From Chlamydiota bacterium (GTDB taxonomy: Bacteria > Chlamydiota > Chlamydiia > Chlamydiales > JAJFMB01): a stretch of 7,467 bases of DNA. The notes beneath the pieces were generated by a model. That model saw only the letters and a program-made list of their open reading frames with translations. It searched no databases and was not told the DNA's origin. The position numbers and the translations under genes were made by a program. Numbering within the stretch: position 1 is the first letter of the stretch; every line of letters begins with the position of its first letter. The stretch covers positions 1 to 7,467 of the forward strand of contig JAJFMB010000134.1 in assembly GCA_021772355.1 (NCBI GenBank). Reading direction: 5' to 3'. Below, in pieces: positions 1-7,400 of the stretch.

Positions 1-1871
1 ACTGTCTTTCCGCAATCAGCTATCATCGCACCAACTAAATTTTTGCGATGCTTTCTAAGACTTTGAGCGACTCCACTCATAAGTTTGATGCGCTCTTCAA
101 CAACCATTGAAGCCCAGGTGGACTCTTCCTCTTTTGCGACGGATAATGCTTGATCAACATGTTTTTCATCGCCTAAGGAGTACTGATATAACACTTTTTC
201 TGGGATTGAAGGATCATGACCCGGTGCTTTTTCTTCGGTAAAGAGGTCTTCATCTCCAATAGCCAAGGGGATTTGGCTGAATGCTTTAGCTTTCCATTCC
301 TGCATCAAAGATTCGGCCCATCTACGATTCGATTTCAATGTCCAATCCGTATCTGCCTCATTCACAAAAGGAGAGGAAGCATCGTGTAGTTGTGGTTCAA
401 GAAGACGGTTTTGAGTGCGGCGTGGAAAGAGACTAACATTTTTTGCGTGGTGGCAAGAGTAAGAGAAGTGACTTGTTTGCTGGTACCACTCTTTTGTTCC
501 GGGGATCAACTCAAAGGCGTAGCGTAAAAAGTTATCGGGGGCTGTATTTTCATCCAAGCGACGCACCAAATAGGCGATGGCATACTGAAACTCCTCACGC
601 TTTGCAATGGGGCAGTAAAGTAGCATATCGCCTGACAAATTTTGGACAACTTTTCTGATATGGTCAGCCATCCCTTCGAGCATTTCGAATTCAGTAAATT
701 CTTCAACATTCTTTTCCACGCGCAATAGCATGGCATACGCAATATCGAAAAGGTTGTGGCTAGCTATCCCAATGCGTACGGCGCGCGCATGCTCCGGCTT
801 AAAGGCGTAATTGATCATCCGTTTGAAGTTAGCGTCGACATCAGCTTTTGTTGTATAGGGAGCTTGTGGCCAATGGTGTAAAGAGGCATCGACCTGCTCC
901 ATTGCCAAATTAGCTCCCTTTACTAAGCGAATTTTGATCGGAGCGCCTCCATTCATCACCCGTTGCATAGCCCAGATAGTAAGTTCTTGCTGGATCAAAT
1001 ACGAATCCGGGAGATAGCTTTGCAGCACAACACCTGCAGAATGATGATAAAATTCGGGATCATCCAAAACGCGTTTAAAAAGATCGACAGTTAGATGAAG
1101 GTCGCGATATTCTTCCATGTCAAGATTGACAAATTTAGGGATGCTTGTCCCGTCGAGGCGAATATATTCGTGTTCATTTGCTTTCCGTAGGAGTTCTTTG
1201 AGTCGCTCAGCAAGTGTGGATAGTGTATCTTCCCATGCCAACAGATTGAGTTGACTATAGATTGTAGAAATTTTGACTGAGATGTATTCGATTTCGGGAT
1301 TTTCTAAATCGGAGATATAAATATCAAAGCGACGTTTGGCTTCTTCCTCTCCTAAGACCGCCTCACCTAAATGATTGAGATTGATACGCACGCCCTCTTC
1401 GCGACGCCCTTTGATGTGCTTGAGCAAGCTTCTCTTCTCTCCGGCAATAATCACGTGAGAGGACTTGCTTCTAAGCATGCTTCTCGCGAAAGGGACAGCG
1501 ATCGCTGCACTTCTCTTACCGAGAAATCGAAAGGCTAGGAGTTGGGCTTGTTTATCATAGCTTGCGAAGCGGGGAACTCCGAATTTTTTTATTAAAAAAA
1601 GCATTTGATCTGCAACGCGTTGCGTATTCTGCGTGCGGAAGCACTGATCGGTCAAGCTGACAGTAAAGGCCTTACCTTTTGGGTCGTTCATCATCCCAGC
1701 CAATTCTTCTTGGATGCGACGTTCAGAATTGGTGAGGATTCGGCGCGCTTCATTAAGAAGATTTCCGGCAAGGTCGATCGCACCTTCGCGCCGCTCTTCA
1801 GTCGAAAGCTCTTTCTTTTTCACAGCCCCTAAGGCGTGTTTTGCTTTAACAATGTGCTGCGATTCATCCAT
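1..1871 (-). CDS. putA: Bifunctional proline dehydrogenase / P5C dehydrogenase (PutA), N-terminal part, cut by window edge
   Basis: This is an open minus-strand frame of 623 full codons from ATG at 1871-1869 to the left edge, with no stop. PutA oxidises proline to pyrroline-5-carboxylate with FAD and then to glutamate with NAD. The visible part holds the whole proline dehydrogenase barrel: SVKIS at residues 198-202, VVLQSYLPDS 281-290, IRLVKGAN 314-321, IASHN 369-373, EMLEGM 396-401 and the substrate-side YLVRRLDENTAPDNFLR at 434-450. From about residue 555 the sequence reads like the start of the aldehyde dehydrogenase domain, ending in ADCGKT at the edge. An in-frame TAA lies two codons upstream of the chosen ATG. 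The next methionine (60) would cut into conserved helices. No clear Shine-Dalgarno is seen. There is no N-terminal ribbon-helix-helix DNA-binding domain, so this is not the autoregulating trifunctional type. Identity is firm; completeness beyond the edge is assumed. Confidence 0.94.
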   Translation of the reverse strand, partial: MDESQHIVKAKHALGAVKKKELSTEERREGAIDLAGNLLNEARRILTNSERRIQEELAGMMNDPKGKAFTVSLTDQCFRTQNTQRVADQMLFLIKKFGVPRFASYDKQAQLLAFRFLGKRSAAIAVPFARSMLRSKSSHVIIAGEKRSLLKHIKGRREEGVRINLNHLGEAVLGEEEAKRRFDIYISDLENPEIEYISVKISTIYSQLNLLAWEDTLSTLAERLKELLRKANEHEYIRLDGTSIPKFVNLDMEEYRDLHLTVDLFKRVLDDPEFYHHSAGVVLQSYLPDSYLIQQELTIWAMQRVMNGGAPIKIRLVKGANLAMEQVDASLHHWPQAPYTTKADVDANFKRMINYAFKPEHARAVRIGIASHNLFDIAYAMLLRVEKNVEEFTEFEMLEGMADHIRKVVQNLSGDMLLYCPIAKREEFQYAIAYLVRRLDENTAPDNFLRYAFELIPGTKEWYQQTSHFSYSCHHAKNVSLFPRRTQNRLLEPQLHDASSPFVNEADTDWTLKSNRRWAESLMQEWKAKAFSQIPLAIGDEDLFTEEKAPGHDPSIPEKVLYQYSLGDEKHVDQALSVAKEEESTWASMVVEERIKLMSGVAQSLRKHRKNLVGAMIADCGKT

Positions 1872-1936
1872 GGCTTACAGTCATACCATAAAATGCCCTT
1901 TACAAAAAGGATTTCCTAGCTCTAAACTTTTACTCG
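1872..1936. other. Divergent intergenic gap between putA and the namZ-like gene
   Basis: These 65 bp must carry the promoters of two genes that point away from each other. I see no convincing -35/-10 pair on either strand; CATAAAAT near 1887-1894 is the only -10-like string on the plus strand. An AAAAGGA at 1905-1911 is too far (about 25 nt) from the ATG at 1937 to serve as its ribosome binding site. Both flanking genes therefore lack a recognisable Shine-Dalgarno. Confidence 0.4.
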
Positions 1937-3193
1937 ATGATTAGATATTTTGCATGCATTCTTTTTCTCTTTTCCTTCTCTTTATTTGCCGCTCCTCCAA
2001 AAGTAAAAGTTGGTGTGGAGTGTCTCTTTTCCGAGGGGTATGTAAAGCAGTTGAAAAATAAACGGATAGGTTTGATTACTAACCACACTGCCGTTAATTA
2101 CAAAATGCAATCCACAGCGAATCTTTTAAAAGAAAATGCAAGTAAACACAATTACACGCTAACGACACTCTTCGCGCCTGAGCATGGGATCGATGGGAGC
2201 TCTTATGCCGAAAAAGCGACGGGCAATCAGCTAAATGCCAATGGCATTCCCGTTATTAGCCTTTACGGAGAGAACGGCCCCAAAAGACTGACCAAAGAAA
2301 TGTTGGGTTCAATAGATATTTTGATTTACGACATTCAAGATATCGGCTCTCGCTCCTATACTTACATTTCTACCCTCTTCTACGCCATGGAGGAGGCTGC
2401 CAAAAGAAATGTCCCTGTTATGGTTTTAGATCGACCCAATCCTATCAATGGGATTACCGTTGATGGGCCAATGTTGGAGCAGCAGTGGCGCTCTGTTGTG
2501 GGTTATATTAATGTTCCCTACTGTCATGGTATGACGATCGGTGAGCTCGCTGAATTTTTTAACTACGAATACAAAGTTGGATGTCGCTTGACCGTCGTTC
2601 CCATGAAGGGATGGCTAAGAACAATGAATTATAGCGACACAGGGCTGAAGTGGGTTCCCACAAGTCCTCATATGCCGGAGGCATCAACAGCGCTCTACTA
2701 CCCGACAACAGGAATTCTAGGTGAGCTTCAGCTAGTAAATATCGGCGTGGGTTACACCTTACCTTTCAAACTCGTTGGGGCACCTTGGATTGATGCTGAA
2801 GATTTTGCTTACCATCTAAATAAACAAAAATTTCCCGGTGTCCACTTTCAGCCCTTTTACTACCGCCCCTTTTATGGGCGCTTTGCCCAGCAGGATTGTC
2901 AGGGAGTCCTTATCATAGTGAGCGATCCCCGCGTCTATAAACCCGTTTCAACGCAGTACCTCATCATAGGAATACTTAAAGGGATCTATCCCAATCAATT
3001 CAAAGATGCCCTACTCTCCTCAGAAGGGAGAAGAGATATGTTTTGCAAAGTAAACGGGACAGATGAAGCCTACAAGCTCATCACAGAAGGGAAGCACATC
3101 GTCTACAAACTCAAAGCCATTCACGAAAAAGAGCGGGAGGACTTTCTCAAAAAAAGAAAGAAGTACCTCAACCCCCATTATAGTCAAGGATAG
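1937..3193 (+). CDS. namZ: Exported NamZ-like exo-beta-N-acetylmuramidase (DUF1343 / YbbC family)
   Basis: The product is 418 residues, close to the family's usual length of about 400. Residues 1-19 form a signal peptide: a short positive start, a hydrophobic core rich in Phe and Leu, and likely cleavage after Ala18 or Ala19. The mature protein should act in the periplasm. Family landmarks appear in order: RIGLITNHTAV (43-53), LFAPEHG with Glu82 (78-84), DIQDIGSRSYTY (132-143), LDRPNP (164-169), HGMTIGE (197-203), SPHMP (243-247) and PFKLVGAPW (276-284). The known founding member, from Bacillus, removes MurNAc from the non-reducing end of peptidoglycan fragments; the conserved acidic residue in APEHG is a candidate catalytic site. 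The usual EGTN.SEGRG stretch is replaced here by GELQLVNIGVGYT (262-274), which suggests a subfamily. Substrate is inferred from homology only. The start is supported by the signal peptide, not by a ribosome binding site. The last codons and stop fall inside a large inverted repeat. Confidence 0.88.
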   Translation: MIRYFACILFLFSFSLFAAPPKVKVGVECLFSEGYVKQLKNKRIGLITNHTAVNYKMQSTANLLKENASKHNYTLTTLFAPEHGIDGSSYAEKATGNQLNANGIPVISLYGENGPKRLTKEMLGSIDILIYDIQDIGSRSYTYISTLFYAMEEAAKRNVPVMVLDRPNPINGITVDGPMLEQQWRSVVGYINVPYCHGMTIGELAEFFNYEYKVGCRLTVVPMKGWLRTMNYSDTGLKWVPTSPHMPEASTALYYPTTGILGELQLVNIGVGYTLPFKLVGAPWIDAEDFAYHLNKQKFPGVHFQPFYYRPFYGRFAQQDCQGVLIIVSDPRVYKPVSTQYLIIGILKGIYPNQFKDALLSSEGRRDMFCKVNGTDEAYKLITEGKHIVYKLKAIHEKEREDFLKKRKKYLNPHYSQG

Positions 3194-3344
3194 TCATTGA
3201 CCTTCCCAAGGAAATCGACACACGTGGGAAGCTTCTTTTGTTGGTCTGCATCGACAACCCTTTTCAGGGTTGCCTGCTTCGACCGCCTTGAATCTTCCGC
3301 ACGTGAGCCAATTTCCTTTGGAAATTTCCATGACCACCCTTGAC
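3183..3344. repeat. Large imperfect inverted repeat, two 79-nt arms
   Basis: The left arm (3183-3261) and the reverse complement of the right arm (3266-3344) share the outer GTCAAGG, TAGTCA/TGGTCA, CCAAGGAAAT/CCAAAGGAAAT, CACGTG, GGAAG, GGTC and the inner CAACCCT. By eye they are about two thirds identical with a few one- or two-base gaps. The centre is a perfect stem, CAACCCT (3255-3261) and AGGGTTG (3266-3272), with a TTTC loop. A second small perfect stem, AATTTCC and GGAAATT, sits within the right arm (3310-3326). The repeat starts 11 nt before the end of the namZ-like gene, so that gene's stop codon lies in the left arm. It could end transcription, protect the mRNA 3' end, or be a small non-autonomous mobile element or a REP/BIME-like unit. 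I see no clear target-site duplication. Confidence 0.8.
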
Positions 3345-3362
3345 TTGGCCAATAATTACTGC

Positions 3363-3409
3363 TGATCTTTCCGGAGGAATCGACACACTTGGGAAGCTTC
3401 TTTTGTTGG
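3363..3409 (+). repeat. Third copy of the inverted-repeat core motif
   Basis: This 47-nt stretch matches 3198-3244 of the left arm at 40 of 47 positions, including an uninterrupted 20-nt identity (3390-3409 against 3225-3244). A diverged copy in the opposite orientation is in the right arm (3283-3330). The three copies therefore alternate plus, minus, plus, as in bacterial interspersed mosaic repeats. Confidence 0.85.
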
Positions 3410-3440
3410 GCCCTTAAATATTTTGTAAGACATTGAATGT

Positions 3441-3471
3441 TTGTAGTTTAGTCTAGTTTCAATACTATAAT
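3441..3471 (+). promoter_or_regulatory. Possible weak promoter with perfect TATAAT
   Basis: TATAAT at 3466-3471 is a perfect -10 box. The best -35 candidate is TTGTAG at 3441-3446, with a long 19-nt spacer. A transcript starting near 3478 would begin exactly at the terminator-like hairpin, so this may be a chance AT-rich match. It could alternatively give a short regulated leader ahead of groES. Confidence 0.25.
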
Positions 3472-3477
3472 TTTTTG

Positions 3478-3507
3478 AGAGGATAACACTTTATCCCTCT
3501 GTTTTTT
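3478..3507 (+). terminator. Rho-independent terminator-like hairpin
   Basis: AGAGGATAA (3478-3486) pairs with TTATCCCTCT (3491-3500), with one bulged base and a CACT loop. Six T residues follow (3502-3507). The stem has only modest GC content. Its position suits ending transcription that comes from the namZ-like gene and insulating groES. Confidence 0.5.
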
Positions 3508-3539
3508 CTAAAAATAGCAGATTTATCCCTCTATTTTTT
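3490..3539 (+). repeat. Direct repeat of the terminator 3' arm plus T-run
   Basis: TTTATCCCTCTGTTTTTT (3490-3507) recurs as TTTATCCCTCTATTTTTT (3522-3539), 17 of 18 bases identical, 32 bp apart. The single 5' arm AGAGGATAA at 3478-3486 could pair with either copy, giving two mutually exclusive hairpins that each precede a T-run. Confidence 0.75.
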
Positions 3540-3568
3540 TTAATTGAGGTAGGTTGTGCGAGTTGAAG

Positions 3569-3595
3569 TTGGCACTTAAGGGCTTTTTCTGCTAA
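3569..3595 (+). promoter_or_regulatory. Degenerate CIRCE element (HrcA operator) of the groE operon
   Basis: The known CIRCE consensus is TTAGCACTC-N9-GAGTGCTAA. Here TTGGCACTT (3569-3577) matches the left arm at 7 of 9 and TTCTGCTAA (3587-3595) matches the right arm at 6 of 9. The spacer is exactly 9 nt. It ends 17 bp upstream of the -35 box of groES. HrcA repression through CIRCE is established for chlamydial groE and dnaK operons. The arms have drifted, so binding strength is uncertain. Confidence 0.6.
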
Positions 3596-3612
3596 AAGAT
3601 AGTGCTGAGTTC

Positions 3613-3641
3613 TTGACAGAAATCGGTATTGCGTCTACCAT
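3613..3641 (+). promoter_or_regulatory. groES promoter (sigma-70/sigma-66 type)
   Basis: A perfect -35 TTGACA (3613-3618) is followed after 17 nt by TACCAT (3636-3641), which matches the -10 consensus at 4 of 6. The start site would be near 3648, about 30 nt before the groES ATG. The CIRCE-like site directly upstream supports this as the heat-inducible groE promoter. Confidence 0.7.
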
Positions 3642-3679
3642 TTTATCTTCAATAATATGCTGAAAAAGGAGTTGTTATC

Positions 3680-3976
3680 ATGTCTACAAAAGTTAAACCC
3701 TTAGGGAATCGCGTTCTTATCAAACGATCTAAAGCTCAAACTTCGAAAGGGGGAATTCTTCTACCTGACTCTGCGCAAGAAAAGCCAAAAGAAGGAACTG
3801 TTATAGCTGTTGGTCCCGGTAAGAGGAGTGAAAATGGTAACCTTGAGACCCTAAACGTTAAGATGGGCGATCGCGTTTTATTTAGTTCCTACGCTGGAAC
3901 TGAAGTTAAAACAGAAAATGCTGACGAAGAATGCTTAATTCTTGCCGAAGACGATATCCTTGGGATTCTCAATTAA
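3680..3976 (+). CDS. groES: Co-chaperonin GroES (Cpn10)
   Basis: This is the 98-residue cytosolic cap of the GroEL folding chamber, a normal length for the family. VKPLGNRVLIK (5-15) opens the beta-barrel. The mobile loop (about 17-32) carries GGILL (24-28), whose Ile-Leu-Leu corresponds to the hydrophobic anchor that docks onto GroEL. EGTVIAVGPG (38-47), GDRVLF (63-68), YAGTEVK (71-77) and the C-terminal ILAEDDILGIL (87-97) are standard. The start is fixed by AAGGAG at 3666-3671, 8 nt before the ATG, and by alignment to the family N-terminus. It heads the groE operon behind the CIRCE-like site and promoter and lies 24 bp ahead of groEL. Confidence 0.98.
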   Translation: MSTKVKPLGNRVLIKRSKAQTSKGGILLPDSAQEKPKEGTVIAVGPGKRSENGNLETLNVKMGDRVLFSSYAGTEVKTENADEECLILAEDDILGILN

Positions 3977-4000
3977 TTAAAATAATAGGAGCAGATCAAT

Positions 4001-5698
<1,698 letters not shown>

Positions 5699-5712
5699 TC
5701 CATCGTTAATAG

Positions 5713-5738
5713 AAGAAGGGAGCTGCGGTTCCCTTCTT
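5713..5738 (+). terminator. Hairpin between groEL and the fmdB-like gene, weak terminator or processing site
   Basis: AAGAAGGGA (5713-5721) and TCCCTTCTT (5730-5738) form a perfect 9-bp stem with an 8-nt loop, 14 nt after the groEL stop. Only a single T follows before G, so it lacks a proper T-run. It may reduce read-through or stabilise the groESL mRNA end rather than stop transcription outright. Confidence 0.4.
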
Positions 5739-5753
5739 TGATAAGGAGAAATT

Positions 5754-5990
5754 ATGCCAACATATGACTACCATTGCTGTGAATGTCAGCACCACTTAGA
5801 AAAACGTCAAAAAATTTCTGATGCACCTCTTAAAAGCTGTCCTGAGTGTGGAAAGGAGTCTCTTAAAAGAGGTCCTGGGGGTGGTGTCGGCCTGTTATTC
5901 AAAGGATCAGGTTTTTACATTACCGACTATAGTTCTAAAAAGGGATCTTCAGAAAAATCTAGCAGTACCAGTGAGATAGCACAGTCGTAA
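5754..5990 (+). CDS. FmdB-family zinc-ribbon protein
   Basis: This is a 78-residue protein with the FmdB-type N-terminus MPTYDYHC. Four cysteines in two CxxC pairs (Cys8/Cys11 and Cys29/Cys32) should bind one zinc; an extra Cys9 sits in the first knuckle. The family's conserved LLFKGSGFYITDY (47-59) follows. The tail from residue 60 is low-complexity, rich in Ser and Lys. The family is named after a proposed regulator of a formamidase operon, but its true role is unknown in most bacteria. A strong AAGGAG (5743-5748) 5 nt before the ATG fixes the start. It lies 55 bp behind groEL, so it may be expressed with the chaperonin operon by read-through. Family assignment is firm; function is open. 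Confidence 0.92.
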   Translation: MPTYDYHCCECQHHLEKRQKISDAPLKSCPECGKESLKRGPGGGVGLLFKGSGFYITDYSSKKGSSEKSSSTSEIAQS

Positions 5991-6018
5991 TATTTTTTAT
6001 CAATCAGAAGTTTAACCT

Positions 6019-7284
6019 ATGCAAACACAAATAACTGCTAACAGGGAACATTACGATAGGTTATATCCTGCTGCTGACTCCGCTACTTTTCAAGCGCATG
6101 CATTTCCCCAAGATGGAAATCCTTACGACCAATCTGTCCACAAGACCACTCATGGCCCAGATTTAGCTAAAAAACGAGGGACCTTACGGTACCGCTCCAG
6201 CTACGGTTTTCCTCCTGATAGCCCTCTTCCTGTAAAAAGATATGATAGAGTTGTTAAAGAGGATGATTTTGGGGAAAGGATTCGACATGTTGAGCCTATC
6301 GCTTTTATGGATGCTCCGAAATTAGAAGATGATTTTTACCGTCACTCTGTTGATTGGCAAGGAGAGCAGGTTGCTGCTGCTCTAGGAACGGGCGTACATT
6401 TAAGGAATACCTCTACTCATAAAGTGCATACCGTTGTGAAAGATGCCGACCTTCCCCTTCCGATAACAGTTCAGTTGGTTGAAGCTGGTCGCCATGTTGC
6501 AATTGGAAGAGCAAATGGTGATGTGGATCTTTGGGACAATCATCAAAGCAGGCAGGTGAGAAGGATGCCTATTTCTGCTATGAGTACTGTTGTTCGTCAG
6601 CAAACGGGCAATCCACTCCTTTATGTAAGCGATCATAGTGGAGGGCTTTCAGCATTAGATCTTAGAGTGCAAGATGCAAAGGTTTGGGCGATTGCTGGGG
6701 CACATTCTAAACAAGTATGTGGGCTCTCGCTATCAACAGATGGTCAAACTGTAGTGACAGGAGCGGATGATGACACTGTCAAGGTTTGGGATGTGCGAAC
6801 GAGAAAACCTAAAGTGATATTTGATAAACATAAGGCAGCAATAAAGGCGATTGCCTTTTGTCCTTGGAACCCTAAAGTCATTGCAACAGGTGGGGGAACT
6901 GATGATCACACCATTCGCATTTGGAATAGTGATACCGGTCAGATTATTTCCGAGCAAGACGCGGGCACACAGATCACTGGACTTCTTTGGAATAAGCATT
7001 ATCAGCAATTGATTTCTACGCATGGTCATGGTGAAAATAAAATTAAGGTCTGGCAAGTTAGCTTGTTAGATGGCAAGCTTAGGTCTATTGGGAATATAGA
7101 AGGTGCTGCAAGCCAAGATGGAAGAATAAACGACGCCGTGATGAGTTCCAGTCATTGGGAGTTTCTCACCTCATGCGGCAACGATGAAGTGATTAAGATT
7201 TGGGACTTGTGGAGCCAGGAAGGTACTACAAGAGATAAAGTTGGATTAACACATCCCTGGTTAAAGAAAAGTAACATTCGATAA
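6019..7284 (+). CDS. Cdc20/Cdh1 (Fizzy)-like WD40 beta-propeller protein, eukaryote-like
   Basis: A 421-residue protein with an N-terminal arm (1-95) and seven WD40 blades whose ends are at about 126-130 (VHLRN), 169-173 (VDLWD), 212-216 (ALDLR), 254-260 (VKVWDVR), 298-303 (TIRIWN), 341-345 (KIKVW) and 391-396 (VIKIWD). Several stretches are diagnostic of APC/C activators rather than WD40 proteins in general: DAPKLEDDFY (98-107) followed by VDW, ALGTGVHL (121-128), HSKQVCGL (229-236), CPW...VIATGGGTDD (281-296) and LISTHGHGENKIKVW (331-345). Asp13-Arg14-Leu-Tyr-Pro17 resembles a degraded C-box, KRGTLRY (52-58) may correspond to the arm segment before the propeller, and the protein ends in Ile-Arg like true activators. 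There is no signal peptide or membrane segment and no intron. The ribosome site is weak (AGAAG, 6006-6010). The gene begins 28 bp after the fmdB-like gene. I infer acquisition from a eukaryote and a possible secreted effector; neither is shown by the sequence. Confidence 0.9.
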   Translation: MQTQITANREHYDRLYPAADSATFQAHAFPQDGNPYDQSVHKTTHGPDLAKKRGTLRYRSSYGFPPDSPLPVKRYDRVVKEDDFGERIRHVEPIAFMDAPKLEDDFYRHSVDWQGEQVAAALGTGVHLRNTSTHKVHTVVKDADLPLPITVQLVEAGRHVAIGRANGDVDLWDNHQSRQVRRMPISAMSTVVRQQTGNPLLYVSDHSGGLSALDLRVQDAKVWAIAGAHSKQVCGLSLSTDGQTVVTGADDDTVKVWDVRTRKPKVIFDKHKAAIKAIAFCPWNPKVIATGGGTDDHTIRIWNSDTGQIISEQDAGTQITGLLWNKHYQQLISTHGHGENKIKVWQVSLLDGKLRSIGNIEGAASQDGRINDAVMSSSHWEFLTSCGNDEVIKIWDLWSQEGTTRDKVGLTHPWLKKSNIR

Positions 7285-7289
7285 ATATT

Positions 7290-7317
7290 TCAGTCAGTCA
7301 ATCAGTCACTCAGTCAC
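7290..7317. repeat. Tetranucleotide TCAN tandem repeat
   Basis: Seven consecutive TCAN units (TCAG, TCAG, TCAA, TCAG, TCAC, TCAG, TCAC) begin 6 nt after the stop of the WD40 gene. The copies are imperfect, so the tract is probably old or only slowly variable. It lies outside any clear reading frame. Confidence 0.75.
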
Positions 7318-7340
7318 TAAAGTACTATAAAAACTACAAA

Positions 7341-7400
7341 ATCTTTAGAGTAACACTATGAGAATTCTAGTAACGCTATGAAAACTCTAGTAACGCCTTT
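7341..7400. repeat. 20-bp tandem repeat, about three copies
   Basis: Units 7351-7370 and 7371-7390 agree at 17 of 20 positions (consensus TAACRCTATGARAAYTCTAG). A partial unit follows at 7391-7397 and a diverged half unit precedes at 7341-7350. Each full unit contains an ATG that reads into the next unit. The location, between the WD40 gene and a possible next gene, suggests a regulatory or slipped-strand site, but no known operator is recognised. Confidence 0.75.

Larger units (their letters stand above)
3194..3679. other. 486-bp gene-free region between the namZ-like gene and groES
   Basis: No reading frame of gene length and no tRNA-like fold is seen here. The left half holds the large inverted repeat and its third copy. 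The right half, from about 3420, is AT-rich and holds a TATAAT box, a duplicated terminator-like element, the CIRCE-like operator and the groES promoter, each listed separately. Confidence 0.7.

Noticed and set aside
506..742. Short minus-strand frame of 78 codons and a plus-strand frame at 443-658
   Set aside because: Both lie in other frames of the long continuous putA coding region and have no family resemblance or ribosome site.
1605..1944. Two plus-strand frames of about 75 codons opposite the putA start
   Set aside because: They are antisense to conserved PutA residues and overlap the start of the namZ-like gene; compositional shadows.
3183..3409. CRISPR array, because of three similar repeats
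   Set aside because: The copies alternate in orientation, are unevenly spaced and diverged, and no cas gene is near.
3600..3610. AGTGCTGAG as the right arm of the CIRCE element
   Set aside because: It resembles the arm but lies 22-23 nt from the left arm, whereas TTCTGCTAA gives the exact 9-nt spacer.
6019..7284. WD40 gene as eukaryotic contamination of the assembly
   Set aside because: It is intronless, continuous with fmdB and groEL on the same strand, and similar in base composition to its neighbours.
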